64,000 nt of DNA from Deuterostichococcus epilithicus (Eukaryota; Chlorophyta; Trebouxiophyceae; Prasiolales; Stichococcaceae). The notes under the pieces are model-generated. The model did not search any database. It had not been told where the DNA came from and worked only from the letters and a program-made list of their open reading frames with translations. Location: the NCBI GenBank assembly GCA_033439295.1, contig JAVTLE010000021.1:930009-994008 (forward strand), read 5' to 3'. Made by a program: the position numbers and the translations under genes. Below are positions 12,701-33,717 of the stretch, one piece after another. Each line of letters opens with the position of its first letter. Positions within the stretch are counted from its first letter, which is position 1.

Positions 12701-13078
12701 TGACAGCGGGCTTCGTCTGCTAATGACGCAGATGCAACTTGCCGGGTCGCAGCTGGCAGTACCTGCGAACTTTGCATGCAACCTGGAAGCGGGGCCAAAT
12801 CGCCTTTCCGTCTTTGTGCAGGTGGGCGGCATGATGCGGTCGGAGGATTTGTTCCGGCGCATCATCTTGCGGTACAGCATCAACGGGCAGGTGCGAGCCA
12901 GACGCGATCTTGCTGTGCTGTTGCGAGCCAGCACAGCCTGCTGCGTCACAGCGGCACCAAACCTGCATCTTGAGAGCGTCAAGAAGAGCAGCGTCAGGCT
13001 CGGCGCTCACCTCCACCTGCTCATGTGGCGGCGCAGATCGAGAGCATCAGCGACGAGGCTTACCGCCCAATCGAGTGA
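9788..13078 (+). CDS. Unrecognised protein, possibly DUF3598-like (lipocalin-type) domain
   Basis: The ATG at 9788 opens MEVNEELTLEVSPASVSARR and a Ser/Gly/Leu-rich segment. Later exons encode KLGAAEYADLLRAKWYRK (about 10140), GKWRFYKPASADDADEEK (about 10313), EDAVPEINICNVHNG (about 10570), MTLDELEEAEGLPAACF (about 10968), WGAHAASGTKSPSAWGF (about 11477), WSMGPLYSMESLDAVSHF (about 11757), HAWMPGRWAGQLVDIVWD (about 12219) and a long C-terminal exon (about 12555-12892) with LPDSMYAYYPARL and RLSVFVQVGG...SEDLFRRIILRYS. The last exon ends RPIE at the TGA 13076-13078. The late pattern, pairing a ligand-cup-like strand set with an RR.I..Y..NGQ ending, recalls cyanobacterial and plastid DUF3598 proteins, but I hold that at low confidence. 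There is no clear membrane segment. Intron boundaries between about 10650 and 11450 are uncertain. Confidence 0.6.
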
Positions 13079-13665
13079 GGCGACCACCTACCTATGGATT
13101 GTTCTGTTGCACCTGAACTGACGCAATACTGTCTGCACTGCTGCCCACACATCAGATGCCGCGGCACCATCGTGCTGGGGTTGAGCCTGCCGGCGCCAGA
13201 GAGATAGGGGGTCAGGACATGACGATGTACTCTACGGAATCGTCTGTGGAGTAGGTAGCATGGGATTTGCTTGTTTATTGGTACTGGGTGTCTTTTCGTG
13301 AATCTGAGCATCTGGGTCCCGCATGTGACCCCCATCTGTTGACTTTCATCCTGCACGTGCTATTCTGGTACCGGTAGTCGCTGTTGATTGCTTCATCTGT
13401 TACAACTATGCGATGTCGAGGCCCTTAGAGCTTGGCCTCTGCCTGGTTGACGTGCCGAACGTTAACTCGACAATGCGCCGACGGACGTACGCTTCACCTA
13501 CTGATCGATCCCTGGCTACATGATCAAAGGTACAAGAGGGTCCCGCATGTCAACGCTGCCGCAACACAGGCAGCAATTGTCAACCTTGAGCTGTGGATCC
13601 CGTTGAGTGGCAAGAGGTTTCAAGCTGAAGAGCCAGTCCTCACAGCCGCTGTTGGCAGGATGCCC
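13079..13665. other. Convergent 3' region between the 9788 gene and ISWI
   Basis: This 587-bp stretch separates two stop codons that face each other. It holds both 3' UTRs. A UGUAA element for the ISWI strand is at 13404-13400. No gene or repeat is seen. Confidence 0.6.
13400..13404 (-). terminator. Candidate UGUAA polyadenylation element of ISWI
   Basis: TTACA on the plus strand reads TGTAA in gene direction, 262 nt past the ISWI stop. This is a plausible algal poly(A) signal. Confidence 0.4.
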
Positions 13666-22624
<8,959 letters not shown>

Positions 22625-23965
22625 GCTGGGCGTCCGCTGCGGCCCGGGGGCCTCCTGACTGTGCGAGCGATCAGCAATCCGAGTCCGAAACTTAAATTAG
22701 GGGGTGGCGGTGCCTCGCGCGATCGCCCAACCAACTGCACTCTGTGCTGGCTTTCGAAACACGGTGCGTCGCAGTCGACTACGCCAGGCGGTGAATACTG
22801 ACACCAACGTCGCACAAACGTCGCACTTCAAAAAGCAAGACTCGCCAGAGCAAACCTATTTCGATGGATTCCCCATCCGCCAGAGACTCCCCTGGCGGCG
22901 GCAGGTGCATTTAACGGCACCGACCGGTAACGAGGTGGCACTTGCACAGGTGTAAGGCATGTTTGTTGAAGGGCTGTCGTGGGTCCAGCACCTTTCAGAC
23001 GCTATGGCAGCAAGGTCACCGCCGGGGGTGAGCGGCACAAACCATCATGGCGGTGGCTTTGCTATTTGCTTTGCAGGCTGTAGCTCATTCCATTTTGTCC
23101 ACTTGCATTGTTTCAGGTACGACGTATTGCAGCTCAATTCCAGTGGGCTGCATTTGTACACATGGCCGACTCCTATCGCTCATTCGATGCACCCTCCTGC
23201 GACCGGCGCGTGTGCATAATGGTTGCTGAGGCAGTGGACCCTCGCAATTTTCAAGTGCACGCAGTCTTGAGAGCCTTCCAAAACCCACAGGGAAAATGTA
23301 TTACATTGTCACTGCAAAAATTCGGTTGCACAGGTTCACACACTTGCCGGCGCTGTCACCAGTAGCTAGGTAGGTCGTGTGCCTGATGCCATATGATTGC
23401 CCTCAGTGCAATTGAAGGGTAGGCGACTTGATCTGCTAGAATTGAGCGTCGGACATGCAAGACTCGAGCGTCTTTGCGAAGTTTCGAGCATATGGATGGT
23501 GGGGAGCTCAAGCTGAAGCTTGCATCCTGCTAGCTGCGGCAATCGAATCTCGCTGGTGCCCAAGGCTTGAACGTTTGGAACGATGCTGTGCATCACAAAA
23601 CCCATTCGTTGTAAGCAGACTTCAACAGAAAAGCGCAGCCTGATATACCTTGCACAAGCGCTGTCTCAGAAACTGAGACTAGAGGTGAGTACAGATGCTG
23701 TCTCCCATCGTGGAAAGTGACATCCTGCTCCCCTCAACCTGGCGTCCCATCAGCCATCTGAGACCATCTCCTCGGTGTGACCTCCCTGCCTGATGCTGCC
23801 TGCAACTGCTGGCAAACTTACTACCGATACACAAGCCGCATGGCATGTGGCATGGCGCCGCCGCGCAATGCCCCACCGGTTTTCGCTGTGCAGAACCGAC
23901 CAAGGCCGTCTGCCAGCGCTGTCATTCTGCCGCGCGCCATCCCGGATGCTCATCCGGACCCCAAG
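22625..23965. other. Intergenic region upstream of ISWI and downstream of the BCH gene
   Basis: This 1.34 kb stretch should hold the ISWI promoter and 5' UTR on its left and the 3' UTR of the BCH/CRAL-TRIO gene on its right. Short ORFs (for example 23108-23365 plus) show no domain or exon partner. No RNA gene is recognised. Confidence 0.5.
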
Positions 23966-26493
23966 TCAGAAGGAGCCCAGCTGGACCTCCTCGTCGAGGC
24001 TGGCGGCACGCTCGGCGGGCGGCTCCGCCCCCGGCGCCGACGTGGGCGCCAGGCTGGCGCCGGGCTCCACGCCCAGCTCCTCGCGCATAAACCGTGGCCC
24101 CAGCTGCTCCGCCTTGACATCGCCGCCCGTCACCGCGTCGATGTCCAGCAGGCTGTCCACCTGTTTAGGCAGCCGTGGTCGAGGAGACATGAGCGTGATT
24201 CACAGGTGTAGGGAAAGTAGTAGTCCAGCGGCTCGAGCTGTTCCTTGCAGGTGGCGCAGGCGGCAGACGGCTGGCTGCTCTGTTGACATACACAGGCGAT
24301 GATCAAGACGTTTCTGAGCCACTGCTGATGTTGCAGGCCGCAGCTGCTGTGCGAGCTCATCGTTCTGTGGTGCGTTGCGATATTTGAAGCAAGATTGTTG
24401 AAGCAGGCCGCGGTCCTGGTTCCAACGAGCTCCCCTCGACATTGTCGCACCAAACGTTGATATAGAGAGCAGGTCCACCTTGTGCAGCTTGCGCGCGGCC
24501 TTGAGGCTGAGGAAGGGGCGCAGCACCACCATCATGGTGGACAGCATGGCGCTCGGCCGCACAAGCACAATGTATTTGACGTTCTTCTTGTACGGCCGGC
24601 TGAGGGAGCGGTAGGCGCGGATCAGCCACATCGCCGGCAGCTTGCTGGAGGTGTCGCCCTGGTGGCCACTGGCCACCATGATCAGTACGTAGGGTCCCTG
24701 TGCCATTGGGAGGGTTGAGTGTCGAGAGTCAAATGCATGTGACAAGTTCAAAACACGCCCTTATAGGATGGGCAGTTGTTGTGATATCGGGAGCAATCAG
24801 TGCAGCACCAGTGTTCCCGCCGAACCACAATCCTCCAGCTGGCACACCAGGGGCTTGTGTCTGGTAAGGGGTTCATGGCATCTGAAGGGTTTTCATCAAA
24901 GCTGACCTGGTAGACGATGGGTTCCAGGCGCCGCTTCATGTAGTCCATGGCCTGGTTGCGCAGTTTGGGCTGCAGCATCGCATCAGCCCGCGCATTGACC
25001 ACCACCACCGGCCGCCCGAGGGAGTCTTTTCCATCATAGTACAACAGGCCCTGGAGCGGCAGCCAGCAATCAGCTGTCATATGGAAGCAACCTCTCAGCA
25101 AGAAGGTGCCACCGACTCACATCGGCTGTAGCTCGAAACCGGCCTATGGAGCCTGCTGCACCAGACGGCCACGCCTCAGCCTCTGGGGCATCCAGTCAGG
25201 GGCGCCCGCCACCATCAACCACAACCGTCAGGCGGCCGATGCACGCACTCTGAATTCCGCGGGCTCGACGCCGGGCGGCGGCAGCAGCGAACGCGGCGCG
25301 CTGCCAGGCGGCGGCGACATGGGCCGGTTGTGCACCGGCGGCGAGACCGAGCGGCTGGCATCTGCACCCGCAGCCGCCTCACGCGTCGCCTGCAGCCGCC
25401 GCTGGATCTCCTCATCCTCCCGGTCCTGCGCCGCCCGCTGTGCCGCTTCCTGCAAGACCGACTGCAGGCAGTCCCAGTCAGGACGAAGAGCTCCTGCAGC
25501 GCAATACTTGCTGAAGACCAGCAGTGCCGGCGTTGGGATGAGCACTCGTTGCCAGCTGGCCGACATCGATTCAGGTGTGCATCTGCACGGTTCCGAGCTG
25601 GCATGGCAGGTAGAGAGGTAGCTGAGAGCCGCGTCACACCTGGACAGAAACGGCTGCATCGGCTGGCGAGATTTTGGGCGGCGGCGCCTCCGCTTCGTCC
25701 AATGTGAACTTTGACTCGTCATCGTCGTCCTGCAAAGCGGTGAAAATGCGATCAGTGGGCACCGCTGAGTGCTGCGCGGCGCCGTTGCGCTGCCATGCAG
25801 TGCTCAGCGCGGTTAACAGAAGCCGGTGCGCCAATCGCACGAAGGCGTACAAGCAAACTCACCTGGAAAAAATCATCCGAGTTGATACGCGCTGTCGACG
25901 CCGGCAGCGGCTCGCCCAGTGAGGGCGACAGCTCGATCGCGGCTAGCGTTTGCGGCGGCTCAGGGTGGGTCCTGCTACGGCACCATATGAAGCTTTGGTG
26001 CAGCTGCGATGCATGACATGGTTCAGTCCAGTTGTGCAGAGGACGAGGTCAGGACACCTGAGCGGGTCAATGACAAGGGTGCCTGGCCCTACCCTTCAAA
26101 GGCGCTGGCAGCTGGATCCGCCGGCAGTGCATCCTCTGCAGCTGCCGGTGAGTTTGCAGTGCTGGGGCCGTCGAGGTCCTGGCTAAGGCTGACATCCGTC
26201 ATCTGCTGGCCGATGTCCGTTGCAGCATCATCTGCCGCCGCTGCAGGCTGAATGTCCGCCTGCTCTGCCGCTGCATCGGGTGCAGCTGCCGCCTCGTCCT
26301 TTGTCGGCGAATCGCTGGTTGCCATGAGATTGGCGATGATCGCCTCGGGCGCTAGTGCGGGCGACTTCGTTGGCGAGGCTTCTGCCGAGCTGCCGTGCTC
26401 TGACGGGTGCGTGCCATTGGCCAGCGGTGTACCTGCCTGCACCTCCGGCGAGGTGCCCGGCGTCTGATCCAGCTGCTGCGCGTCACTCGCCAT
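23966..26493 (-). CDS. BCH / divergent CRAL-TRIO domain protein
   Basis: The start at 26493 opens MASDAQQLDQTPGTSPEVQ and a long disordered Ala/Ser/Pro/Asp-rich N terminus (to about 26089). Acidic and Arg-rich exons follow: DDDDESKFTLDEAEAPPPK (about 25730) and QRAAQDREDEEIQRRLQA (about 25440). The folded domain begins GLLYYDGKDSLGRPVVVVNA (about 25050) and continues GPYVLIMVASGHQGDT (about 24690), WLIRAYRSLSRPYKKNVK (about 24630), YIVLVRPSAMLSTMMVVLRP (about 24570) and LSLKAARKLHKVD (about 24490). The order of these motifs and the SL.R..KKN..Y..LV core match the divergent CRAL-TRIO (BCH) module of BNIP2, GDAP2 and RhoGAP1, which binds lipids or small GTPases. The last exon reads QVDSLLDIDAVTGGDVKAEQ and ends VQLGSF with the stop at 23966. 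No RhoGAP or macro domain is visible. It divides its promoter region with NOP2. The function in algae is unknown. Confidence 0.8.
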
Positions 26494-27092
26494 GTCCGAG
26501 AAGCGCTGTTACATGCTCGGGCGCCAGAGGTCAGCTGACCACTGAGGCTGCGCTAACCTCCCTGCGCCAGAGGTTGGGCACCCAGTTTTCTTGTGATCGA
26601 AGCAACATGGTCTTGTGATCATGGCTGGCAGATCCGGAGGCCTTGCTCGCGCATTCAATCGCGTGGCTGGTTGCGGGCGAGGCACAGGAGCGAGATAGGC
26701 ACAGCGTTCAAAGGTGACAAGCTGGCCCCAGAGGTTACAACGTTGATGCCTTCTTCCCTCTAATTTTAAGCGCCTGGACATAATATGCAGCATACAGCAT
26801 TGGCCAGTACCTGCGGAGCCCTCACCGCCAGAGTCTAGATCAGCTCAAGGAGTCTGAGTGTCAGGGATCACGCCGTGCGATCTGCGCTGCCGCCTCCTGC
26901 ACGTTGCCCGTGCTGTGAAATTGCTTTGCAATGCAGGCTTTGCTTTCTGAAGTGAGCAAGGAGTGCGCACGCCGTTTGCAGAGGATTCCGTAACCTTTCC
27001 CGCCAAGTGTTGGCCAAACACAGCTGCGCAGAGCAATCGCAAGTGCATTCGCGTACTTCAACACTATTTCAGTTGAACCAACGACACAGGAA
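26494..27092. promoter_or_regulatory. Divergent promoter region of the BCH gene and NOP2
   Basis: About 600 bp separate two start codons pointing outward, so both promoters must lie here or in the adjacent introns. No named motif is convincing. A 94-codon minus-strand ORF (26793-26509) is not supported. Confidence 0.5.
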
Positions 27093-30000
27093 ATGGCTCC
27101 GAAGAAGCGCAAGGCGCCGTCGGTGTCGGAAGCCAGGTGGGTGCCGAGTGTTTTCACCTCTGCATGCTTCAATGCTGCACTCGGAGCGCCGACCGCAAAC
27201 CCTGTTGTTGCGGATATGCTGTTACGATCTGGTCAGTGACGCGTGATGGCGATGGCTCCACAGCGAAAGTTTTGGCGAGACCGAGAATCTCGGCGGCTGC
27301 TCGAAAGCTATTTTTGCGTAACGACCATGGGCAAAGCCAAACGCACCATTCATGTTGTGCAGGACGCGCAGCCGAGGCGACCCCTCAGAGAAGGCGCAGC
27401 TGGCCAGGCTCCAGGACAATGGCAAGCCGCCCAAGGCGCGCCCCCGCAGACGGCTGCTGTGATGTCCTCCTTGCCAGCAGCATGCACGGCACCTTTGCAC
27501 GGGAATATCGAAGGGTTTATGATGGACTTCAGGTAAACGCCAAGGAGAAGAAGAAGCCGAAGAAGGCGGCGGCGGCCAGGGCCGGCAAGCCGGCGGGCTT
27601 CACGGACGCCAATGCCTCATGGCTGACACCAAAGCTGCCGTCAAAGGCGGCCGTCAAGGCGGCCGCGGCGGCGGCGGAGGCGGCCATGCGCGCGGCAGAG
27701 GCTGAGGGCGATGGCGGCTACAGCAGCGACAGCGAGGACAAGCCACTGCCGGGGGAGCTGTCCGGCGATGACAGCGAGCTGCTGGACCTCAGCGGCTCTG
27801 AGGACGAGGAAGGTGGGAGAAACGTCGAAGTACAGCTACCCCCCTGCGAGGGAGTCCCTGTGTCGCGGTTGAGCAAGCGTCTCATCGGCATTATCGGACA
27901 GCAGATCAGCTACCGTGAGATGGAGGGGGGATTCGTATTGGTGCTGGATGCCGCAACCAGCGTGCGCATTTTGCACGGACTTCGAGATCTGCCGCATTGG
28001 GTGTCAAGGCCCACATAACTTCCTTTTGAGACGCGACCGCCGCCTGGCATCGCTCGCGCAGGGGGCGACCTGGCTGTGGGCGACCTCAGCATGTCGTCAG
28101 AGAGCGGCGGCGACGATGGTGAGCCTCATCACAATGCGTAGTGGCACCAGAGGAACCTCCTGTCATGTGCTCCTCTAAAGGCACCTCCCTCGGGATCTGA
28201 GCGTTGTCCATGATATACGACTCGTTGCACGCACATGCTCACAGGATTTGCCACGCCACACGCAGGCGGAGAGAGTGAGGAGGAGGCCGGCGTCCGTCCA
28301 GCTGTCAATGGGCTGCTGGACAGCGACTCGGACGATGACGCCGACCTGGGCGACCTGCGGGACGACTACGGCAGTGGGTCAGAGGACGATTCAGGGCATG
28401 GCGCCGCCAATGGCGCGTCAGATGACGGCAGCGGTGACATGTCGGATGGCAGCGAGGGCAGCGGCGATGGCAGCGACTTGCTGGCGGGTGCCGACTTTTC
28501 CGGCTCAGACATGGAGGGCGGCAGCGACGAGGAGGAGGATGAGGATGATCTGCTGCCGTCTGAGCGGAAGGCCCGTAAGGCTGACCTCAAGAGGTGAGAG
28601 GGGGCCGCTGTGCTTGACGAGTCATGATTGGCAGGTGCAGGCTGCTGCACCGGCTTCTCGTCGTCCAAATGCCTGAATGGCAGTTCTTCTCTGGACTCCA
28701 AGCTGGGTGTGCAGTTGCCAGGAGCCCCAGGGCACCCTCGCCATTGCGGGCGCACGGCTGAAAGGATGGCATCCTGGCTGGCCAGGACTGACACCCCTGC
28801 CCGCTGTAATGCGGGGCCACTTGCACAATTACAGGAAACAGGTGGAGGAGGACGCAGCCGCTGAAGCGGCGGAGCTGACAACAAACATTGCAGACGCCAA
28901 CTTTTCGGTGCTGCCGGAGGAAGGGGAGCAGGGTGACCTGGCCACCGTGGGGCGTCGCATCCAGGCACGGGGTTTCACTTGATCGTGCAGCTGTCGCGCG
29001 TACTGCCGGCGGAACCTTGAACTTTGGACCAGCGCCAAGGCGCAGGGCAGAACATGCGCCGAAGCAGTGGGACGACAACGATCTTTCGTCAGCACTCAGA
29101 CTGTCCAGGCTGCCCCATGTATGTGTCAGGCGATGAGGCCGCTGCACGGCCGTCAACGCCTTGCAGCCACGAATAATGGTCGACTCAGTCATCCTGGTTC
29201 CTCCATGCAGGAGCTGGTGCGGCTGCTGAAGAATTTCAAGTCGCTGCGGGACCCGGAGCGCCCGCGCTCGAGCTACATTGATCAGGTGACTGCTTTTTCC
29301 GTGGCTGCTAGTGCGACAGCGTCGTTGTGCTGACTGCATTGGGGACACGCCAATGCAATGCAGGCTGCTCACACGCTCATGTGCACTTGGATCTGCCTGC
29401 AGCTGAAGCGGGACATCATTAAGTACTACGAGTACAACGAGTTCATGGCAGACGCCATCCTCAACCTGTTCCCCTTTGACGAGGCCGTTGAGTTCATCCA
29501 GGTGCCTTTCAGTGATTCCATCCTTTCCATCCAGCTGCCTTTCATTCTGCTGTCCCGCTGTTTTGTGCTGCACCCCTGCTGCGCTACAGCACTATGACAC
29601 GTGTCATCAGGGCGCTGGCTTATGAAGGAGGTGAGGGAAGCTGTCCGGCTGGGAAGGCAGACCAACCACAGCTTCAGGCATGCAGAGTTGGGACAGCTTG
29701 GCACCCTCGCTGCGTGCAGGAGAACGAGAAGAAGCGCCCAATCACGCTGCGCACCAACACGCTGCGGGCGCGGCGGCGGGATGTGGCGGGCGCCCTCATC
29801 AACCGCGGCGTCAACCTGGACCCCATCGGCGACTGGTCCAAGGTGCGGCTCTCCTGGGTACATGCTTGCTCTGCAAAGTACAGCATGCAGTGGAGGACCT
29901 TGCACTCCGTCTGCGCCTCCCATGCGCCAACCGAAAACTGCATCTTATCCGATTTTCCGCATGACACGCCGCAGACTGCATCCGCCGCAACTCCTGCACA

Positions 30001-33000
30001 CCCCCATCTGCCTGCACATGGACCACACAAAACTCCGGACTGGCCGCCATGCCGACCTGGCTGCCGCCGCCGTGCAGGTGGGGCTGGTGGTGTTCGAGTC
30101 GCAGGTGCCCATCGGCGCGACGCCCGAGTACATGGCGGGGCACTACATGCTGCAGGGGGCCTCCTCCTTCATGCCATGCATCGCGCTCGCGCCGCAGGAG
30201 GGGGAACAGGTCGTGGACATGGCCGCCGCGCCCGGTGCGGACTTTGGGCGCCGCTGCATCCGCCTGAACCGGCCCTGTCAGTGCTTAGGCAGGCAGCTGA
30301 CGTTCCTCTGGGACTCTTGGAGTGCTCGACATGCTGGTGCGGCATCTGGAGCCGGCGTGCAAGCAGGGATGCGTCCTGCGTCCGGCCGCGGTGGCCGTGC
30401 AGCCTGCTCGTGCTTCGGCTGACATTGCAGCAGCGCTCGGCGCCCAGCTGAGCTGTACCTCGCAACACAGTGTTGTGGACCAGCAGCAAACGCAGACGTA
30501 CTCAACGGGGCGTCTTGTGGCAACTGCTCCCAGGCGGCAAGACGACATACGTAGCGGCGCTGATGCGCAACACGGGCACGGTGTTTGCCAACGAGGTCAA
30601 CCCGCAGCGCCTCAAGTCGGTGCAGGGCAACATCAGCCGCCTGGGCGTCACCAACACCATCGTCTGCAACTACGATGGCCGCGACCTGCCCAAGGTGCGC
30701 CTGCACCCGTGCCTGCCATTCTCCCTGCCAAACGCCTATCACTTGATGGAGGACAGACCGCACGCCCTGCAGCAGCAGTCACCCCTCAGTGCCACGTTTC
30801 AAGTCAACTCTGCAGTGCACCTGGGCAGTGCTGCTGCCGACTGCCGCACGTTCTCGTCTCTGCACATCGCCCCGGGAGCAGCCGCGGGGCCTCCGGTCCG
30901 GTCGCACGGCTGTGCCCCTCAGACATCCTGCAGCGTCCTCCGGTTCCTGGATGTCTGCACAGCCGGGAATGCCGACATGCCGGCAATGTCAAAAGGGCCC
31001 GTCGCGCACACATTTGCTGGGCGAGCGCCCTGCGGACCGGGTGCTGCTGGGCTCCTCCCGGGTCTTTCCTTGATTATGGACCCCCGCACGCCGAGCGATG
31101 CCAGACTGCCCCTTGAGCTTGCCACGCAAGTGCAGGGCGTGCAGTCGCGGGTTGCGTGCTCCTGGACGCGCTCTCTGACGTGCTTGCAGCCCTCGCAGAT
31201 TTTGTGAGGCACTCCAGCCGACTCGCGACTCTGAAGCGCCTCCCCCCGCCGCGCAGGTGCTGGGCGAACGGTCAGTGGACCGCGTGCTGCTGGACGCGCC
31301 GTGCTCGGGGACCGGAGTCATTTCCAAGGACGCGAGCGTCAAGTCGAGCAAGTCCGCGGACGAGATCTGGAAGTGCGCCTTCCTGCAGAAGCAGCTGCTG
31401 CTGGCGGCCATCGACCTGGTGGACGCGCGCAGCAAGACCGGCGGCTACGTCGTCTACTCCACCTGCTCCATCATGGTGCGCGGGGACCAACAATATGAAA
31501 CCCTGTCATCGGAAGTGAAACATGAGCAACTCGCAGATCGCATTCCAAGACTGGAGACTGTGTTGCCTACTCCACCCGCCCCATATGATGCGAAGTTCAG
31601 TGACCTGTCTGCTTTTGAAACTGCATGAATTACATGTTAGGAGCAGAACAACGGAGAACCAGCGCCACACAGCAGTAATAAAGGAGGTTCATGCCCTTGC
31701 ATTCAGCAGTGCTGCTTGGCTTGCCCTCGAGCCGTGTGTGTGACCAGCTGGCGGGCGCTGCCGGCAGGCCAGCGCCCCTTGCTCCGGCAGCGGCCGCATC
31801 CCTGCCCGCACTTGCGCAGCGTCTCTCAGTCCTGGCGCACCAGGCGAGCACCCTGCCTTACGGTGCTTACTGAAACACGCCCAGGGGACGCGGCCCCCTT
31901 TAGGTTTGGCAATGCCTGAGGGGCACTGCGGGTGTTTTGAATTCTGGATAATACCACACACTACTCGCAATGCCGCAGGTGGAGGAGAACGAGAACGTGA
32001 TCGCGTACGCGCTGCGCAAGCGTGACGTGAAGGTGGTGCCTGCGGGCCTGGACTTTGGGCAGGGGGAGGACGCGGCGGACTTTGGGCGCCCGGGCTTCAC
32101 ACGCTTCCGGGAGCACCGCTTCCACCCCTCCCTGGCGCACGCCCGCCGCTTCTACCCGCATGTCAACAACCTGGACGGTGCGTGTCCTCGGACCCTTGGG
32201 CAGCGCGGCGGGTCCTGCTGCGTGACGCGCTTGATGCGCGCGTGCTTCCCAGAAGTCGTCCCGGAAATCGTCTGCCCTGCTGGCGACACGCAGTCCTGAC
32301 CGCAGCCAATTTAGAATGCTGCTGGCGGATTCCCCCCTGGCACAATTTTGACGCCCCGCCGGTGTTTCCACACAGGCTTCTTCGTGTGCAAGCTGAAGAA
32401 GGTGTCCAACGCCAAACTGGAGAAGGACCCCAAGGAGGATGCCGAGGGGGATGCTGAGGAGGCGGCGGCGGCGCGTGCTGCGGATAGCGACAGGGGCGCG
32501 GCGGCAGGGCCGCCGGCGAAGAAGCAGCGCAAGGCGGCGGCGGCGGAGGACACGGGTGCGTGCAGCCTCGTCTGCGCCCTGGGGTTCTCTCGCTTGCTTC
32601 CTACTGTCCAGGACATCAGGACGGTGCCGAGGCAGTGGCCAAGCTCGGCGGCATGGTGGGGGTGCAGGATGCGTGCAGCAGAGCAGCAATGACTTGCTGA
32701 GGTTGGGCAGAAGGGGAGGTGCGGGGGACCGCTGCGTGCTGTCCGCCATTCGTGAAATATAGACAGATTGACTACACGAAACTGCTTACTCTTCTTTCTG
32801 CGCCGCCTTTGCAGACTCGGATGAGGAGGCCCAGGTGTCGGCAGCCAAGCCGCAGGCAAAGAAGAAGCGGCGGGAGTCGGGCATGCTGAAGCAGGTCAAG
32901 GCGGAGCTGGCTGCAGAGGCGGCGGCGGCCGCAGGGGCGTCGCCTGCTGCCGCAGCCAAGCCGGCCGCAGCGAACGGCAAGCCGCAAAAGGCGAAGCAGA

Positions 33001-33326
33001 GCAAGGCAGACGCGGCGGCGGGCGCGAGCAAGCCGGCGAAGCAGGCGGCGGCGGCGGCAGAGAAGCAGGGCAAGAAGCCGAAGGCAGCAGCGGCGGTCGC
33101 GGCGGAGAAGCCGGGCAAGCAGAAAAAGGCCAAGGTCGAGGCGGCAGCCCCAGTGATTGTGCCAGCCCAGCTGCCTGCTAAGCCCAAGGCGGGCAAGGCG
33201 AAGCTGGCCAAGGAGGCAGCGGCTGTGGCGGACGGTGACAGGCCAGCAAAGAACACCTCGACGGAGCAGCAGAAGCAGGCAGCGCTCAAGCGCAAGATGC
33301 AGAAGATGAAACGGACCTCGACATAG
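27093..33326 (+). CDS. NOP2: Nucleolar rRNA (cytosine-C5)-methyltransferase NOP2/NSUN1
   Basis: Methylates a cytosine of the large-subunit rRNA and is needed for 60S ribosome assembly in the nucleolus. The start at 27093 opens [14 protein letters not shown], a basic nuclear signal. Long acidic Ser/Asp/Glu exons follow (about 27700-28597), then [20 protein letters not shown] (about 29404), [20 protein letters not shown] (about 29731), [20 protein letters not shown] (about 30130), the SAM loop DMAAAPG (about 30219), [20 protein letters not shown] (about 30534), [18 protein letters not shown] (about 31278) and [13 protein letters not shown] (about 31440). The two cysteines in PCSGTG and STCS are the release and catalytic residues of RCMT enzymes. 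[19 protein letters not shown] (about 31987) and [18 protein letters not shown] (about 32152 joined to 32375) complete the fold. A roughly 160-residue Ala/Lys tail ends KMKRTST at the stop 33324-33326. The intron before 31256 carries a degraded copy of the exon that follows it. Confidence 0.95.
31015..31050 (+). repeat. Degenerate copy of the downstream NOP2 exon start inside the intron
   Basis: The 36 bases at 31015-31050 match the exon start at 31258-31293 at 30 of 36 positions, 243 bp apart. Translated, [12 protein letters not shown] mirrors the exon's [12 protein letters not shown]. The copy lacks an AG acceptor directly in front. Confidence 0.8.
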
Positions 33327-33717
33327 GTAGCGCGGCGCCCCCGAGCGGCCTGCTTGTGCCGGCGTCGCATCGCTGTGTCAGTGGGACAGTCTCAGTTTCC
33401 CAGGACAGGTAGCGTTCACGGCTAGAAAGTCAGAGTCGTGGCTCGTAGTTTACAGAGGTCATCTGAAGTCAGTGCTTGGAGTCAAAACAGAGAGTTGAGC
33501 AGAGACGCAGTGCAGCTAGCTGAAGTTCCAAACTCCATCTATCCACACGCACGCGCTGTTGACGACAGTGACCTGCACGATCCTCGTCGCAAAGCAGGGA
33601 CAGGGCTAGAAACAACGGCGAGTATGCACCCTCGACCGCACACCACAAACTCTCAACCTGCGACTTTGTGTCATGCCAACCGCAGTGGGCTGCAGTGTAG
33701 GACTCTGAACCGGCGCG
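33327..33717. other. Convergent 3' region between NOP2 and thioesterase
   Basis: These 391 bp hold the two 3' UTRs. A UGUAA element for the thioesterase strand lies at 33454-33450, 264 nt past its stop. No clear element is seen for NOP2. Nothing else is recognised. Confidence 0.55.

Noticed and set aside
23108-23365. 85-codon plus-strand ORF between the ISWI and BCH genes
   Set aside because: No recognisable motif and no flanking exon. Likely UTR or spacer.
28587-29573. 328-codon minus-strand ORF over NOP2 exons and introns
   Set aside because: It crosses several confirmed plus-strand exons and introns and shows no recognisable motif.
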